From the NCBI GenBank assembly GCA_019009955.1, contig CM032233.1:120375501-120439500 (forward strand): a DNA stretch of 64,000 nt, given 5' to 3'. The DNA is from Riptortus pedestris. Its lineage: Eukaryota > Arthropoda > Insecta > Hemiptera > Alydidae. Both the position numbers and the translations under genes were made by a program. Shown here in pieces: positions 45,055 through 57,014 of the stretch. Under the pieces are notes generated by a model. That model ran no database searches. It saw only the letters and a list, made by a program, of their open reading frames with translations, and was not told the DNA's origin. Within the stretch, counting starts at the first letter, position 1. Each line of letters starts with the position of its first letter.

Positions 45055-45292
45055 ATGATTGCTGGCGGTCGCAATTATTGTTTAATCGTTACCAAACTCC
45101 AAATTTAGTCGTTTTAAGTAAAATGAAAGATCATGTTCGTTAACGGCTAAAATCGGGCCAGGGGGAGGAGGGTTTAGAGAGAAGGAATTTCGAAAATTCG
45201 AAATATCTCCGTTACTATACATCGGATCGAAAAAGTGTATAGAAACAATCTTATTGAAATTTAAATTTACTAATATATATATATATATATAT

Positions 45293-45326
<34 letters not shown>

Positions 45327-45560
45327 CGTATAACGAGTATTATCCGAGATATTTGGATTTTATAGTTTTCGGCTTGCAGTAAGCCTCCACTCCAACTAAT
45401 CTCATATTAATAATATATCATGAACCACTTCTTTACAAGGTTAAATACCAAATATTGTTTTCAACAAACCTTTATTATACGAGATACAAAAAAATACGTT
45501 CGCTTGAGCTCCCCCCCCCCCCTTCTTTTGTTCTTGTATTACTAAAATCTGAGTGATTGA
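45055..45560 (+). mobile_element. HINE family, core with displaced (TA)n
   Basis: Begins GCTGGCGGTCGCAATTATTG without the 5' module. (TA)n at 45273-45323 interrupts the core after AAATTTACTA. The extension follows to CGTTCGCTTGAGC and a C-run at 45511-45522. Confidence 0.78.
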
Positions 45561-45564
45561 GATT

Positions 45565-45959
45565 TTACGTGAAGTTATACAATAGAGAAATTTCATGAGA
45601 GCCGAACAGGTAAGAAAACGGCCGACTTAGCTTTTGGCGGGAAACTCACTCTCATCCGTTATCCGCCCCGATTTCATAAAAATGCAAATATCTCGGTTAA
45701 TATTCAAGATAGAGAATAAATATATATAACAATATTTATAGTAAATTGAACAATAAGATTGATTCTATACAATATTTCGATCCGACGTATAGTAACGAAA
45801 ATATTTCGAATTTTAGAAAATCCTCTCCTCTAAACTCCCCCTCCCACTGGTCCGATTTCAGCCGTTAACGAACTTGATCTTTCTTTTTACTTAAAACGAC
45901 TAAATATCGAGATTGGTAACGATCAAACAAAAATTGCGACCGCTAGAGCGGCCACAGAC

Positions 45960-45994
<35 letters not shown>

Positions 45995-46122
45995 CAGTTT
46001 TGAACGGACCTCATTTTCGTCATCTACTAGGTAGGATCGATGGACATTTGAAGAAAAATTTCGAAAATTCCGTCATGAGTACAACCTCAATAGATGATTT
46101 CCCTTAAGGGAAATCTGCTAAT
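45565..46122 (-). mobile_element. HINE family, short form lacking the 3' tip
   Basis: Joined head-on to the previous copy at TTGAGATTTTACGTGAAG. The minus strand shows a complete 5' end (TAGCAGATTTCCCTTAAGGG at 46122), GAGGTCCGTTCAAAACTG and a cassette (45960-45993). It then has GGCCGCTCTAGCGG, the core, and AAACGGCCGACTTAG-type sequence. The hairpin and GACGGAC end are lost at the junction. Confidence 0.82.
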
Positions 46123-46534
46123 AGGTAAGGGCTTGTATTGGTTTCCGGACTTCAGGAAAGCGGGGAATCTGGAATTAATCTGGAAGAGTAATTTGAAATG
46201 AGGATGATCTGTGGTTGAGTATGGCTGTTGTTCTTTAAAACTTGATGCAAACTGCTTCATAGGCAGTCATTTGTTAGCCCACTTACTTTCCAGCTCTAGT
46301 TTTACAACTAAGTTTCTGTCAGTTAATCAAATGAACTTTGTTTTGGGCCAAGATCAAGTTTCGTTAGTCGAGTTACCTTTATTTCTCTCCAATTGCTTTA
46401 CTCACGCTGACACTAAATTAAAGTGAATTATTCGGGGTATTTGGGTTTTAATCGTCCATCAGTAAATACTGACATTAACATCCATATCTTTCTGTCGATA
46501 CATTATTGCAGTCCGTCGCTATATAAGATATATT
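46123..46534. other. Unassigned; 71-codon frame
   Basis: Frame 46211-46426 (MVEYGCCSLKLDANCF start) is of ordinary composition, but I recognise no domain and see no promoter or splice context. Probably chance. Confidence 0.35.
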
Positions 46535-46810
46535 ATCAGATTTCCCTTAAGAGAAATCTCGTTTTGACGTTTTCACTTATGACGCGAGTTTCGAAACCCC
46601 TTCATTATTATATAAAAAACGTATACGAAATCTTTCTCAAATGTCCATCGATTCAACACAAGAGATGACGAAAATGAGGTCCATTCAAAATTATATATTT
46701 GTCGGTTGTTGGTGATTTCGAAAATTGAAAATGTCTCCGTTATTATGAGTTGGGACGGAAAATGGTATATAACCAATGTTATTGAAAATTTACTTTCCTA
46801 TAATAGATGG
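46535..46810 (+). mobile_element. HINE family, diverged 5' part
   Basis: ATCAGATTTCCCTTAAGAGAAATC, ACGTTTTCACTTATGACGCG with a 30-bp insertion, then CTCAAATGTCCATCGATTCA and GAGGTCCATTCAAAATTATA. A deleted cassette leaves TTTGTCGGTTG. Core words TCTCCGTTATTATGAG follow. Confidence 0.75.
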
Positions 46811-47291
46811 TATATCCTTTTAGCAGACTAAACGAAAAATAAAAGAGAATATTTACAAAATAAAAAAGGCAGTAAACAAAAATCCAAAATTAAATACTTC
46901 AATCATATATTCTATAACATTTTATCTTAAATTATTCGATTTTAGATTATGACGCGAAATAATCGAGTTCAACATTGACTTGCAAATAATCGAGTTGTAG
47001 TCAGGTGACTTATCAAAAATGTAAGCAGCAATTTATAATTAGATTTATTAAATTTGTCATTGATGTAGGCACCTATTAATACAATATCTAGCAAAGAATT
47101 TTTAAGGGTGTTGTTAAATTAATATCATTAATATTTTTTTTAAAAAAGGGGATATCCCCTGAAGAGTTGGCAACATGTAGGTCAGCTTCAATAAAGTTTG
47201 CACAGAAAAAAATGTTTATTATTGGTGACCCTTGCCATACAATATGAAGAATATATAAAACATATTGCGTCCAGAACAAGAAAAAAAACCT
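46811..47291. other. No gene recognised
   Basis: AT-rich; no ORF with recognisable features. Confidence 0.45.
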
Positions 47292-47454
47292 TTTAGCAGA
47301 TTTTCCTTAAGGCAAATTAGCTATTGAGGTCGTACTCATGAAGCGATTTTTGAAAAATGCCCTAAAATACCCATCAATCCGACCCAGGAGATGACGAAAA
47401 TGTGGTCCGTTCAAAACTGTGTATACACAGTGTGTATGTTTGTGTGTATACACA

Positions 47455-47950
<496 letters not shown>

Positions 47951-48339
47951 TAAAAATAAAGATCAAGTTCGTTAACGGCTGAAATCGGACCAGTGAAAGG
48001 GGAGATTTTAAGCGGAAAAATATCTCCCTTATTATACGTCGGATAGAAAAAGAATATATTATTAATCTTATTACAAATTTGATTGTCAATAAATGTTGTT
48101 CTATAGATATTTTATGTATCATGAATAATAACTGAGATATTTGGAATTTTTAGTTTTCGGCTTTCAGTAAACCCCCACTCCTGCTTATGTCATATTAACA
48201 ATAAGCTGTTTTATAATGAACCTCTTCATTCCAAGCGTAAATACCAAATATGGTTTTCAATGAACTTTTACTTTGTGATATACATGCAGATATGTTGTGG
48301 TGACGTCATCAATTAAGAGTTGTCTTTCTTTACTGCAAA

Positions 48340-48518
48340 AAGGTTTATTTTATCTATACCATGCTCGATATTTAATCGTTTCATGGAACTCTTAAGTTGG
48401 TAGTCTTTAATGGCTGAAATCGGATTAGTTAGGGAGCTAGGGATTACAGACAGGGGGAGTAGAGATGGAGCCAATTCAAAATATTTCCTTTATTATGAGT
48501 CGGATGGAAAATAGTTAT
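48340..48518 (+). mobile_element. HINE core fragment
   Basis: TTTATCTATACCATGCTCGATATTTAATCG, GGCTGAAATCGGATTAG, a diverged G-rich segment, and TATTATGAGTCGGATGGAAAAT. It is cut where the palindrome begins. Confidence 0.65.
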
Positions 48519-48645
48519 GTATTATACAAGTGACGAAAGTAGATCATTTTACAACTCGAGTGAAACGTTTACCCACACGAGCGAAGCAAGTGTGGTAATT
48601 TCACGAGAGTTGTAAATTCTACTTTCGTCAGGAGTGTAATATTAA
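48519..48645. repeat. Long palindrome, about 125 bp
   Basis: ATTATACAAGTGACGAAAGTAG on the left is matched by CTACTTTCGTCAGGAGTGTAATAT on the right. Inner arms are TTACAACTC-GAGTGAAA against TTTCAC-GAGAGTTGTAA, and the centre CCACAC-GAGCGAAGCAA-GTGTGG forms the tip. It forms an almost continuous hairpin with small bulges. It abuts the MITE-like copy beginning at 48632. It may be a foldback transposon end. Confidence 0.82.
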
Positions 48646-49112
48646 ATTTTTTCTGTAATCGTGTAATACATGATCAGATCTATCCAGAATATGAACAAAA
48701 TTAGGATGTTGTGAACATTATGGTATGTTGTTGGTAGGTTATAAGCATGGTTGTGAAAGGTTATAAGCATAGTTATAAAACAACTAGTGATGATTGTGAA
48801 GTAGTGCAGTTATAAACAAGTGCAGGTTATAAACAAGGAAGGTAATTATTATTATATTTAAATTTTAAAATATATTGATTATTTCCACCTATAATTCATT
48901 CACATTTCAATTTATTTTGTTAAAATAAATTTTTACAATGTTAAGAAACATTTAAAAGCATTTAATTTCCAACTTCAAATTATTTTTTAATTTATACTTT
49001 TACTAATTAAGAAGTCAATTCACTTTCTTCACTCTATTGCAAAATGTTTCACTTTCTTCACTCATTTCAGTTTAGTAACGTTACCATTATTCAACGATTA
49101 CAGAAAAACGTT
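48632..49112. mobile_element. MITE-like duplicated element, copy 1
   Basis: Starts GAGTGTAATATTAAATTTTT and CTGTAATCGTGTAATACATG; ends ATTATTCAACGATTACAGAAAAA. The outer TTTTCTGTAATCG and CGATTACAGAAAA are inverted repeats. The interior repeats TAGGTTATAAGCATGG-type words and CACTTTCTTCACTC. It is nearly identical to 50868-51375 and has no ORF. Confidence 0.8.
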
Positions 49113-49135
49113 ATTTATCCAATCTTGTTAAAAAA

Positions 49136-50129
49136 AAAAAGTCCGTCGCTCAGGGGATGCGTAAACTAAGCAGATTTCCCTCGTGAAGATTAATAATAGA
49201 TAAACCTACAAACTGCTACAACAACACCACTGTGTATATTAAGGGAATAAATACAAACGGCAATGAGATATCATTCCCCTTCCGGCGGGAGGCGTCTAAA
49301 ATGTAAGCAAACATGTCGGCCAACGGTTCAGAGGAAAGAAAAACAAAAACTGAAACATATCAGAATAACTTATTCATTTTATTGAAAACTATTTGCTATA
49401 TCTACGACTGTAATTTATAATGAATGAGACATTTTTTTATCTCAATCAATCAAATTTTAGTAGTCCAAGAATTTAAGACGGGGTGGGGGGCCACAAAAAC
49501 AAATTTGCATTCATCTCGTATAATAAAAGTCTCTGGAAAAGGCTGAAAACTGAAAAATGAAAATATTTCGGTTAATATTCAAGATGGAAAATAAATGTAT
49601 ATAACAATATTTCTAGTAAATTTCATTTTTTTATTGAGATTTATTTTATATACAATTATTTGAATCCGTCGATAGTAACGGAGATATTTTGAATTTTCAA
49701 AATTTCCCTTCCTCCTGGTCCAATTTCAGCCGTTAACGAACTTGGTCTTTCTTTTTGCATTAAACGAGTAAATATCGAGTTTGGTAACGATCAAACAAAA
49801 ATTTCGACCGCTACAGGTAACAGACAAATATATATGTATATATATATATATATATGGTGTTGTTGTTTTTTGGAGTTTTGCTCAGTGGTCAGTTGGTGAA
49901 AAAATCTTAGTCATTCCAATATTTCTAGAATATTTATTTTCTCTTCTTCAGGGCTAAAAAGTACAGGTACTGCTTTATATATATATTGCACACTGTTATT
50001 AGAGTGTAACAGATAGTGTTTGTGTTATTTCTACTTACCAAGACTAAAGATACGTACATAAATATTCTCGAAACATTGGAATGAACTAAGATTTTTTCAA
50101 CAACACTAACCAAAACTCCAAACAACACC

Positions 50130-50177
<48 letters not shown>

Positions 50178-50341
50178 GTATATAACCTGGTCGAAAACAA
50201 CAAAACAATAATATATATTTTGAGCGGACCATATTTTCGTCATCTACTATGTAGGATCGATAGACATTTGAAGAAAAATTTCGAAAATTGCGCCATGAGT
50301 CTGACCTCAAAAACTGATTTCCCGTAAGGGAAATCTTCTTT
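49136..50341 (-). mobile_element. HINE, both ends present, split by a Penelope terminal unit
   Basis: 3' end AAAAGTCCGTCGCTCAGGGGATGCG (49140-49165), long extension with C/G-run near 49480-49488, core to TCGACCGCTACAGGTAACAGAC (49828), and (TA)n. The Penelope unit 49856-50212 follows, then the 5' module 50218-50338 (TTTTGAGCGGACC to GATTTCCCGTAAGGGAAATC). Confidence 0.82.
49856..50212. mobile_element. Penelope terminal unit with long inverted arms
   Basis: The left arm starts GGTGTTGTTGTTTTTTGGAG and runs to CTTCTTCAGGGCT (49955). The right arm (about 50056-50129) is its complement: ATAAATATTCTCGAAACATTGG ... CAAAACTCCAAACAACACC. Each arm holds one CTGAAGA-hairpin-GAAA-like hammerhead core. 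A (TA)n array and ACCTGGTCGAAAACAACAA (50178-50200) follow, the module that also ends the Penelope element at 6182. Confidence 0.7.
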
Positions 50342-50867
50342 AAAAAAATGTTTTCGCAGCTCGTGCGTAGCAGAGTTGTATTCCCTTTCAATATGGGTGT
50401 GACCATAATCAATAACATGATATGCCTGTATCTTGGACACTAGTCGGTGCTAATTGTGAAATAGAAGACTATTCTATTCTTACTTTTCTAGGAGCACGTA
50501 GACAAGCTTAGAAAGAGAAAGTGAGGGCCGGGCCGGTATTGGATCCAATTGGAAGGGGATAGCTACCCCCTGGGAGGATGAGAGTCAGCCCATGGGATAC
50601 GCCCCAGGTGGAAAGGGCATTCCAGATGTCTCTCTTTAATATTTCATGCTTAGCAAGTGCATAGTCTCTCATATATTATTTTCAAGTATAACTAAAATTT
50701 GTTTATTGTATGTATTCGCTTTTGTTTTTCCTTCTTCAAACCTTCAACTTCCCGGCTGAATTCAAAACGTTATCTCTTAGGTATACTAAATTCAATATGA
50801 TTTACAATGTTTTCGATGAAGCATTGACTACTTTCTAGTAAAACTAATGCTTCTGGTCCATCTATTT
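50342..50867. other. Unassigned; GC-richer segment
   Basis: 50520-50625 (GAGGGCCGGGCCGGTATTGG, CTACCCCCTGGGAGGATGAG, GATACGCCCCAGGTGG) is markedly GC-richer than its neighbours. No ORF or known repeat is recognised. Confidence 0.4.
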
Positions 50868-51375
50868 GAGTGTAATATTAATTTTTTTCTGTAATCGTGT
50901 AATACATGATCAGATCTAACCAGAATATGAACAAAATTAGGATGTTGTGAACATTATGGTATGTTGTTGGTAGGTTATAAGCATGGTTGTGAAAGGTTAT
51001 AAGCATAGCTATAAAGCAACTAGTGATGATTGTGATGTAGTGCAGTTATAAACAAGTGCAGGTTATAAACAAGGAAGGTAATTATTATTATATTTAAATT
51101 TTAAAATATATTGATTATTTCCACCAATAATTCATTCACATTTCAATTTATTTTGTTAAAATAAATTCTTACAATGTTAAGAAACATTTAAAAGCATTTA
51201 ATTTCCAACTTCAAATTATTTTTTAATTTATACTTATTACTAATTAAGAAGGCAATTCACTTTCTTCACTTGTGAAGAAAGTGATTACTTTCTTCACTCT
51301 ATTGCAAAATGTTTCACTTTCTTCACTCATTTCAGTTTAGTAATGTTACCATTATTCAACGATTACAGAAAAAAA
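50868..51375. mobile_element. MITE-like duplicated element, copy 2
   Basis: Same sequence as 48632-49112 with few substitutions, GAGTGTAATATTAATTTTTTT to CGATTACAGAAAAAAA. It carries an extra 28-bp hairpin, CTTGTGAAGAAAGTGATTAC region (51269-51296), at the CACTTTCTTCAC site. The palindrome preceding copy 1 is absent. No target duplication is evident. Confidence 0.82.
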
Positions 51376-51489
51376 TGATTTATAGTTATTTACTTGTGTA
51401 AAGAATGTAAGATAGGTGAACGAAATGATTGAAAGCTGAAGAAACCAAAATGAATGAAAACCGTGCCCCATAGAATTCCTTAAAATAGA

Positions 51490-52129
51490 TAGGTTTGACG
51501 TAAAACGAAATTAGATATCTTCTGTTAAATATTAAAAAAATTCAACAATTTTTAATGGACTTTAAATATTGTTACATACATTTATTTATATTTTTATGTA
51601 CTATAAATAACCCTACTTCTACTCATATCACAAAAACAATGCTCTATTATATAATAAACCACTTTATTTAAAGCTGAAATACCAAATTTTGTTTTCAAGA
51701 GACCTTTATTATATGAGATACATGGAAATATGTTATGTTGACCCTCCTCAACTTAAGTTTTTGGGTTACCAAAATTTGAGTGATTGAAATAAAAATTATT
51801 CTGATTCATTATAAATTACAGAACTAGATATAGTAAATGATTTTCAATAAAATTAATATCTTATATTCAGTAATTGTTTTTCTTTCCGGAGAAGAATATT
51901 TCTATCTGTTCAGCCTTGTGAGGATGGCTAACCAGTTTTTTTACAATTAAGACTTTTTCTATTGGGAGGTTATTGAAACTGACTGAAATATTTCTTATTA
52001 CCGTTTGTATGTATTCACTTAATATTCACGGTAATGTTAAGTGATACCAGTTTTTATATTTGTCTATTGTAGAACTTCACTTGGGAAATCTGCATAGTTT
52101 ACGCAGGCCCAGCGTGAGGGACGTTTTTA
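51490..52129 (+). mobile_element. HINE family, long-form 3' half
   Basis: Extension blocks are in order (ACCCTACTTCTACTCATATC, TAATAAACCACTTTATTTAAAG, ATATGTTATGTTGACC, AGAACTAGATATAGTAAATG, TTACCGTTTGTATGTATTC). The 3' end is TGGGAAATCTGCATAG, mutated hairpin CGCAGGCCCAGCG and GAGGGACGTTTTT. Confidence 0.82.
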
Positions 52130-52459
52130 TTTTAGTTATCACACTTTGGAATGATATGTTACCCGTAATCCTGCTCCAAATAGCTTTAAGGATTTGTATT
52201 TATTTAGTTATGGACATCACATCAAAAGTCAAAAATTGTTCAAAGAACAAATATATAACAAAAGTAGAATAAATAAGTGATAGCAACAAGTAGCAATAAC
52301 AAATAACGAAAAATAATGTCAAATAACAAATGTAAAATAAATAAACATTTTATAAGGGAATATTTAAAAAAATGGTGATGAGCATAGTTGGTGAATGGCC
52401 AATAGGAAATGAATGGTTTAAAATGGTACTTTTGCTAATGATTGTCATAATTTCCTCCT
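52130..52459. other. No gene recognised
   Basis: AT-rich, A-rich words (AAATAACAAATAACGAAAAA) that could be decayed LINE 3' UTR. Confidence 0.4.
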
Positions 52460-52919
52460 TCAGGGTAGCTTAAATATAAGAATATATATACATACAATTG
52501 TGTACAAAAGAATATAATTTGAAATTTTGTTGTACACCACAGTCTTAATTTGTATGTTAAATTTTGTCGTATATTTGATTTTTGTGTAGGTATGAGAATA
52601 TATTGTTAATGGCTGCCTTCCGCCAAAAGTTCTTGTAAGTCGTAGAGGAAGTCCTGGTGTTGTCGTTTTCGTCATTCTGTCAGTATATGTCTTATCGTCA
52701 AGGGAATGTTGCATGTTGAGCAAGTAGGTCTGTCAGTCTTTGTCATTAAATATGAGTGTGTTAATTTGGCCTGGCTGATTATAAGTCTCGACAGAATTAC
52801 TTCTTCTATCCTGGAGTTTCTGAAACTTGATGAGCATATGCAAATAGTGTTCTTAATAGTTCGTAGTTTGTTGTTGCCACAATAACTTTTAAAATTGCTT
52901 TTATTATTATTATTTTTTA
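52460..52919 (-). pseudogene. LINE C-terminal relic (Jockey/I-like)
   Basis: The frame from 52926 reads NKLRTIKNTICICSSS, then RIEEVILSRLIISQAKLTHS, YLMTKTDRPTCSTCNIP and LTIRHILTE. The RIEEV.LSRL..QAKLTHSYL plus C..C...T..HIL order is diagnostic of the region after RNase H or RT in Jockey/I-group LINEs. A TGA replaces the last cysteine codon and the frame continues RKRQHQDFLYDLQELLAEGSH. Upstream coding is cut off by the HINE at 52920. Non-functional. Confidence 0.85.
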
Positions 52920-53042
52920 ATAGCAAATTTCCCTCAAGAGAAATCAGCTATTGAGGTTGTAATCATGGCGCGATTTTCAAATTTTTCTTTAAATGCCCAT
53001 CGATCCTACCTAGGAGATGACAAAAATGAGGTCCGTTCAAAA

Positions 53043-53084
<42 letters not shown>

Positions 53085-53868
53085 CCAAACTCGATATTGT
53101 GACATTTTATGTAAAAAGAAAGATCTAGTTCGTTAACGGCTGAAATCGGAGAAGGGGGAGGGGGGGGTTAGAGGGGAGGAATTTCGAAAATTCGAAATAT
53201 CTCCGTTACTATACGTCGGATAGAAAAAGCGTATAGAAACAATCTTATAGAAAATTACATTAACTATAAATATTGTTATATACATTTATTCTCTATCCTG
53301 AATATTAACCGAGATATTTCCATTTGTCAGTTTTGAGCCTTCAGAAAACCAACTTCTACTCATGTCATATTAACAATAAGCTGTTATATCATGAACCACT
53401 TCATTACAAGGTTAAATAGCAAATATTGTTTTCATTGAACTCTCACTTTGTGAGATATATGCAAATACGTTCTGTGGATCCACCACCCTTCTTTTGTTTT
53501 TGGATTACTAAGATTTGGGTGCTTGAGATAAAACTGATTCTGATTAATTACAAATTACAGTACTAGCTTTAGTAAATTGTTTTCAATAAAATTAATATGT
53601 TATATTCATATATATTTCATCAATTGTTTGTCTGTCTGGTTTATCTATCTATTCAGCGCTACGAGGTTGACTGGCCTGTTTTTTTACAATTCAGCCACTT
53701 ACTGTAGTAGAGATTATTAGCTTGTATTGTAAATTGACTGAAATCTTTCTCATTAACGTTTGTATTCATTCACTTATCATTCACGGTAGGTGTGCCTGTA
53801 TGTGTATTTATCTGTTGACAGCTTTCGCGTGGGAAATCTGCTTAGTTTGCGTGACAGACTTTATTTTT
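52920..53868 (+). mobile_element. HINE family, long form, near-complete
   Basis: 5' end TAGCAAATTTCCCTCAAGAGAAATCAGC, GAGGTCCGTTCAAAACTG, (TA)n 53046-53081. The segment from GTCTGTTACCGC is deleted so that ACCAAACTCG follows directly. Then come the core with G-run 53155-53167, the full extension, GGGAAATCTGCTTAG, and a hairpin reduced to TTTGCGTGACAGACTTTATTTT. Confidence 0.85.
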
Positions 53869-54490
53869 CCTTCAGAGAAGCGATACATGAAATATATAAG
53901 ATTCCTCATTTTAATACTATTGATGAAGAAAAATAGATGGCTTTTGGAGCGGTGAATACCCGCCAAGGAAAGCTCTTAGATGTTCACTATTCCGGAAAGA
54001 ATGCTTCACTTCATGATACCTAACTAATATCACACCCATAAGCAACTCCACAAGACTATTTCCTTACCATTGAAAAGAAAACGAAATAACCTCCGAGAAG
54101 GGAAAAAAATGTATAGCCGCAGAGTTGTGAGGTTTTTGGGTGTGTGGGGGAGGCCTAGTGGAGCCGGATCGGTGAATTCCTCGGCTGGATTCCAGCGAAG
54201 AGGCACCATTGAGAAAAGGCACAATATCTTCAACAAAAGGCACAATGCCGACTGGTAGAATGGCCCCAGGCACGAGCCTGCCCCTCAAATCCCCCAATAT
54301 CCAGCCCAGGACGGCTGGCCAACTTATTGTCACGCATTTCTGCTCTTTTATGGAGATTCGCCCGCAAGACATCGTTTGAACCTCGTGACCTCAGTAATTC
54401 TACACGTATGACTTGCTTTGCTCAGAGAATATATAGAGTCACTAGATCAAAGAGAAATCTAAATTGGGATAGGGTCTTACATACCCAAAA
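53869..54490. other. Unassigned GC-richer island with overlapping frames
   Basis: 54120-54400 is clearly GC-richer than its flanks (GGGGGAGGCCTAGTGGAGCC, CAGCCCAGGACGGCTGGCC). Overlapping frames of 62-102 codons cover it (minus 54372-54064 and 54245-54030; plus 54070-54258). I recognise none. It might be a relic exon, lncRNA-like sequence or the inner part of an unknown transposon. Confidence 0.35.
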
Positions 54491-55755
54491 TAGTTCGTCA
54501 CGCAGAGACTGCGTAGACTAAGCAAATTTTCCTCGGGAAGGTTTACAACAGAAAAATCTAAATACTGGTAGGGGCTCAGGTTGGCTGTGTGAGTTAAGGC
54601 GTTGGTCTTAATCTCGCGTGGTAGACCTAGAGTGGCGGGTTCGATTCCCGCCCTGGGCAGTAGAAATTTATTTAGTGACGGACTGATTAAATAAACTCCT
54701 TAGGCCCACCCTGGCTAGAAAACGGTGGTACCTTTAGATAACTCATCCCGATTAGCCATAGTAGTATAAAGTGGACGTAAATAATACATACTGGTAACAC
54801 CACCGTGAATAAATACAAAAAAAAATCATTCACTCAATTTACAAGTTAATAATATCTACAACGGAAAGCGTCAGAATTGAAAACAAATAGGTGACCCAAC
54901 TTCGCAGCGCTGAATAGATAGAATTATTCTAGCCCGGAAAGATGAACAATTAATGAAATATATCTGAATATAATATAATCAGTTTTATTGAAAACTATTC
55001 ACTATATCTAGTGGAGTAATTTGAAATGAATCAGAATAATTTCTATCTCAATCACTCAGATCTTAGTAATCCAAGATCAAAAGAAGGGAGGAGGAGGGGG
55101 GTGGTCAACAGAACGTATTTGTTTATGTCTCGTATAATAAAGCTTTGTTTAAAAAAATATTTGGTACGGAAAATACGTATAAAACAACATCTATAGTACA
55201 TTTAATTTGAAATAAGATTGTTTCTATATTATGTATCGATCCGACCTATAGTAACGGAGATATTTCGAATTTCCGAAATTTCTTCCATCTAAATACCCCC
55301 CCCCACGGTCCGATAGTAGCCTTTAACGAACTTAATCTTTCTTTTTACATAAAACGTCTAAATATCGAGTTTGGTAATAATTAAACAATGCGACCGCTAG
55401 AGCGTTAACACACACACGTATATATATATATATGTATAAAATTTTGAACGGACCTCATTTTCGTCATCTCCTGGGTAGGATCGATGGACGTTTGATGAAA
55501 ATGAAAGAAGGAAAACTATAAAATCCAAATATCTCCGTTAATATTCATGATACAAAAAATATGTATAAAACATTAAATTTGCAATAAGATTGGTTCTATA
55601 CAATTTTTCGATCCAACGTATAGTAACTGAGATATTTCGAATTTTCAAAATCCCCCCTCTAAACCCCTCCCCCTCCCACTTGTACTATATTTCAGCCATT
55701 AACAATCTTTATCTTTCGCGAAATGAGTACGACCTCAATAGCTGATTTCCCTTAC
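54491..55755 (-). mobile_element. HINE family, long form interrupted by a SINE
   Basis: 3' end GTTCGTCACGCAGAGACTGCG at 54494, SINE insertion at 54571-54787, then the extension (ACACCACCGTGAATAAATAC onwards), C/G-runs, core, ACCGCTAGAGCGTTAACAC and a short (TA)n. The 5' module GAACGGACCTCATTTTCG to GGATCGATGGACG follows. A partial second core (55500-55700) and a second 5' end (GACCTCAATAGCTGATTTCCC, 55727-55750) mean two copies are fused. Confidence 0.8.
54571..54787 (+). repeat. tRNA-derived SINE with 9-bp duplication, best-preserved copy
   Basis: Head GGGGCTCAGGTTGGCTGTGTG, GTTAAGGCGTTGGTCTTAA, and an intact B box GGTTCGATTCC (54648-54658) inside a CGGG..CCCG arm. The body includes ATTTATTTAGTGACGGACTG, the CCACCCTGGCTAGAAAACGGTGG hairpin and ATAGTAGTATAAAGTGGACG, ending TAAATAATAC. 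ATACTGGTA occurs at 54562-54570 and 54788-54796. Transcription would be by RNA polymerase III. It is not a functional tRNA gene. Confidence 0.92.
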
Positions 55756-56013
55756 AAAAAAAAAGCTCCTTCATCAGTGGCTGCTTACAAAACAAAAACC
55801 CTTAGATTAACGATTGCAGCGTGGTCAATAGCGTAGAAAAGAGTCCAAATACAATTAGAAAGTTACAACAAGTCGAGGATAAAACAAGAAAAATTAAAGA
55901 ATAATCAAGCAACAAATATAAAAACATTTAAAACCCATCAGTCTATGTCTAAAAGATAAAATGTAAAACATAAAACTATCTAATTAAAAATACAACAAAC
56001 TAATTACTAGATT
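55756..56013. other. Short unassigned stretch
   Basis: A-rich, no ORF, no repeat match. Confidence 0.4.
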
Positions 56014-56790
56014 AAAAAGTCCATCACGCAGGGGCTGCGTAAACTATGCAGGTTTCCCACGTGAAGTTATACAATAGAGAAATCTAGGTAACACTTAACA
56101 CCACCGAGAATGTTAAGGGAATGAATACAAACGGTAATAACAAATCATTAAACCAATTTTAATAACGGAAAGTGTCTGAAGTTTAAACGCACTGGCCAAC
56201 CTCTCAGAGCTGTAGAGATAGATAGAAATATATATTACCGGAAATAAAAACAATTACTGAAATATAACATATTAGTTTTATATGAAAACTATTTATTATA
56301 TCTAGTACTGTAATTTATAATGAATCAGAATAATTATTATCTCCCTAACTCAAATTAAGTTTAATTTGGTAGTCCAAGAACAAAAGAAGGTGGGGGCGAA
56401 TCAATAGAGCGTATTTACATATATCTCACAAAGCAAGCAGAAGTTCAATGAAAATAATATTTCGTAAATATGTTCTGGGGACTCCCCACCACCAGAACAT
56501 ATTTGTATTTATCTCGTATAATAAAGGTCACTGGCCAATATTTGCTATTTTAGCTTCGAATAAAGTGGTTTATTATATAGCGGAGCATTACTTATTTGAC
56601 GTGAATAGTATTCAAGATAGAGAATAAATGTATATAACAACGTTTATAGTCCATTTAATTTGCAATAAGATTGGTTCTACAGAAGTTTTCAATCGTACTT
56701 ATCGTAACGGAGATATTCCCCTCTTACTGGTCCGATTTCAGCTATTAACAAACTTGATCTTTCTTTTTAAATAAAACGATTAAATATCGA
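56014..56790 (-). mobile_element. HINE family, long form without 5' module
   Basis: 3' end AAAAAGTCCATCACGCAGGGGCTGCG, subterminal CAGGTTTCCCACGTGAAG, extension with a local duplication (ATTTACATATATCTC/ATTTGTATTTATCTC near 56410 and 56505), core shortened at TATTCCCCTCTTAC. It ends AAATATCGATTAGTAG before the Penelope unit. Confidence 0.8.
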
Positions 56791-56940
56791 TTAGTAGAAT
56801 TAACACAACCATCTGTTACACTCTAATAACAATGTGCAATATATATGTAAAGTAGTTCCTATACTTTTTAGCCCTGAAGAAGAGAAAATAAATATTCTCG
56901 AAATATTCGAATGAACTAAGATTTTTTTTCGACAACAACA

Positions 56941-56986
<46 letters not shown>

Positions 56987-57014
56987 ACATATAATCTGAT
57001 CGAAAACAACAACA

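Noticed and set aside
54571..54660. Functional tRNA gene
   Set aside because: The B-box arm is good, but the acceptor and anticodon stems do not fold. The sequence continues into a conserved SINE body and is bounded by target-site duplications.
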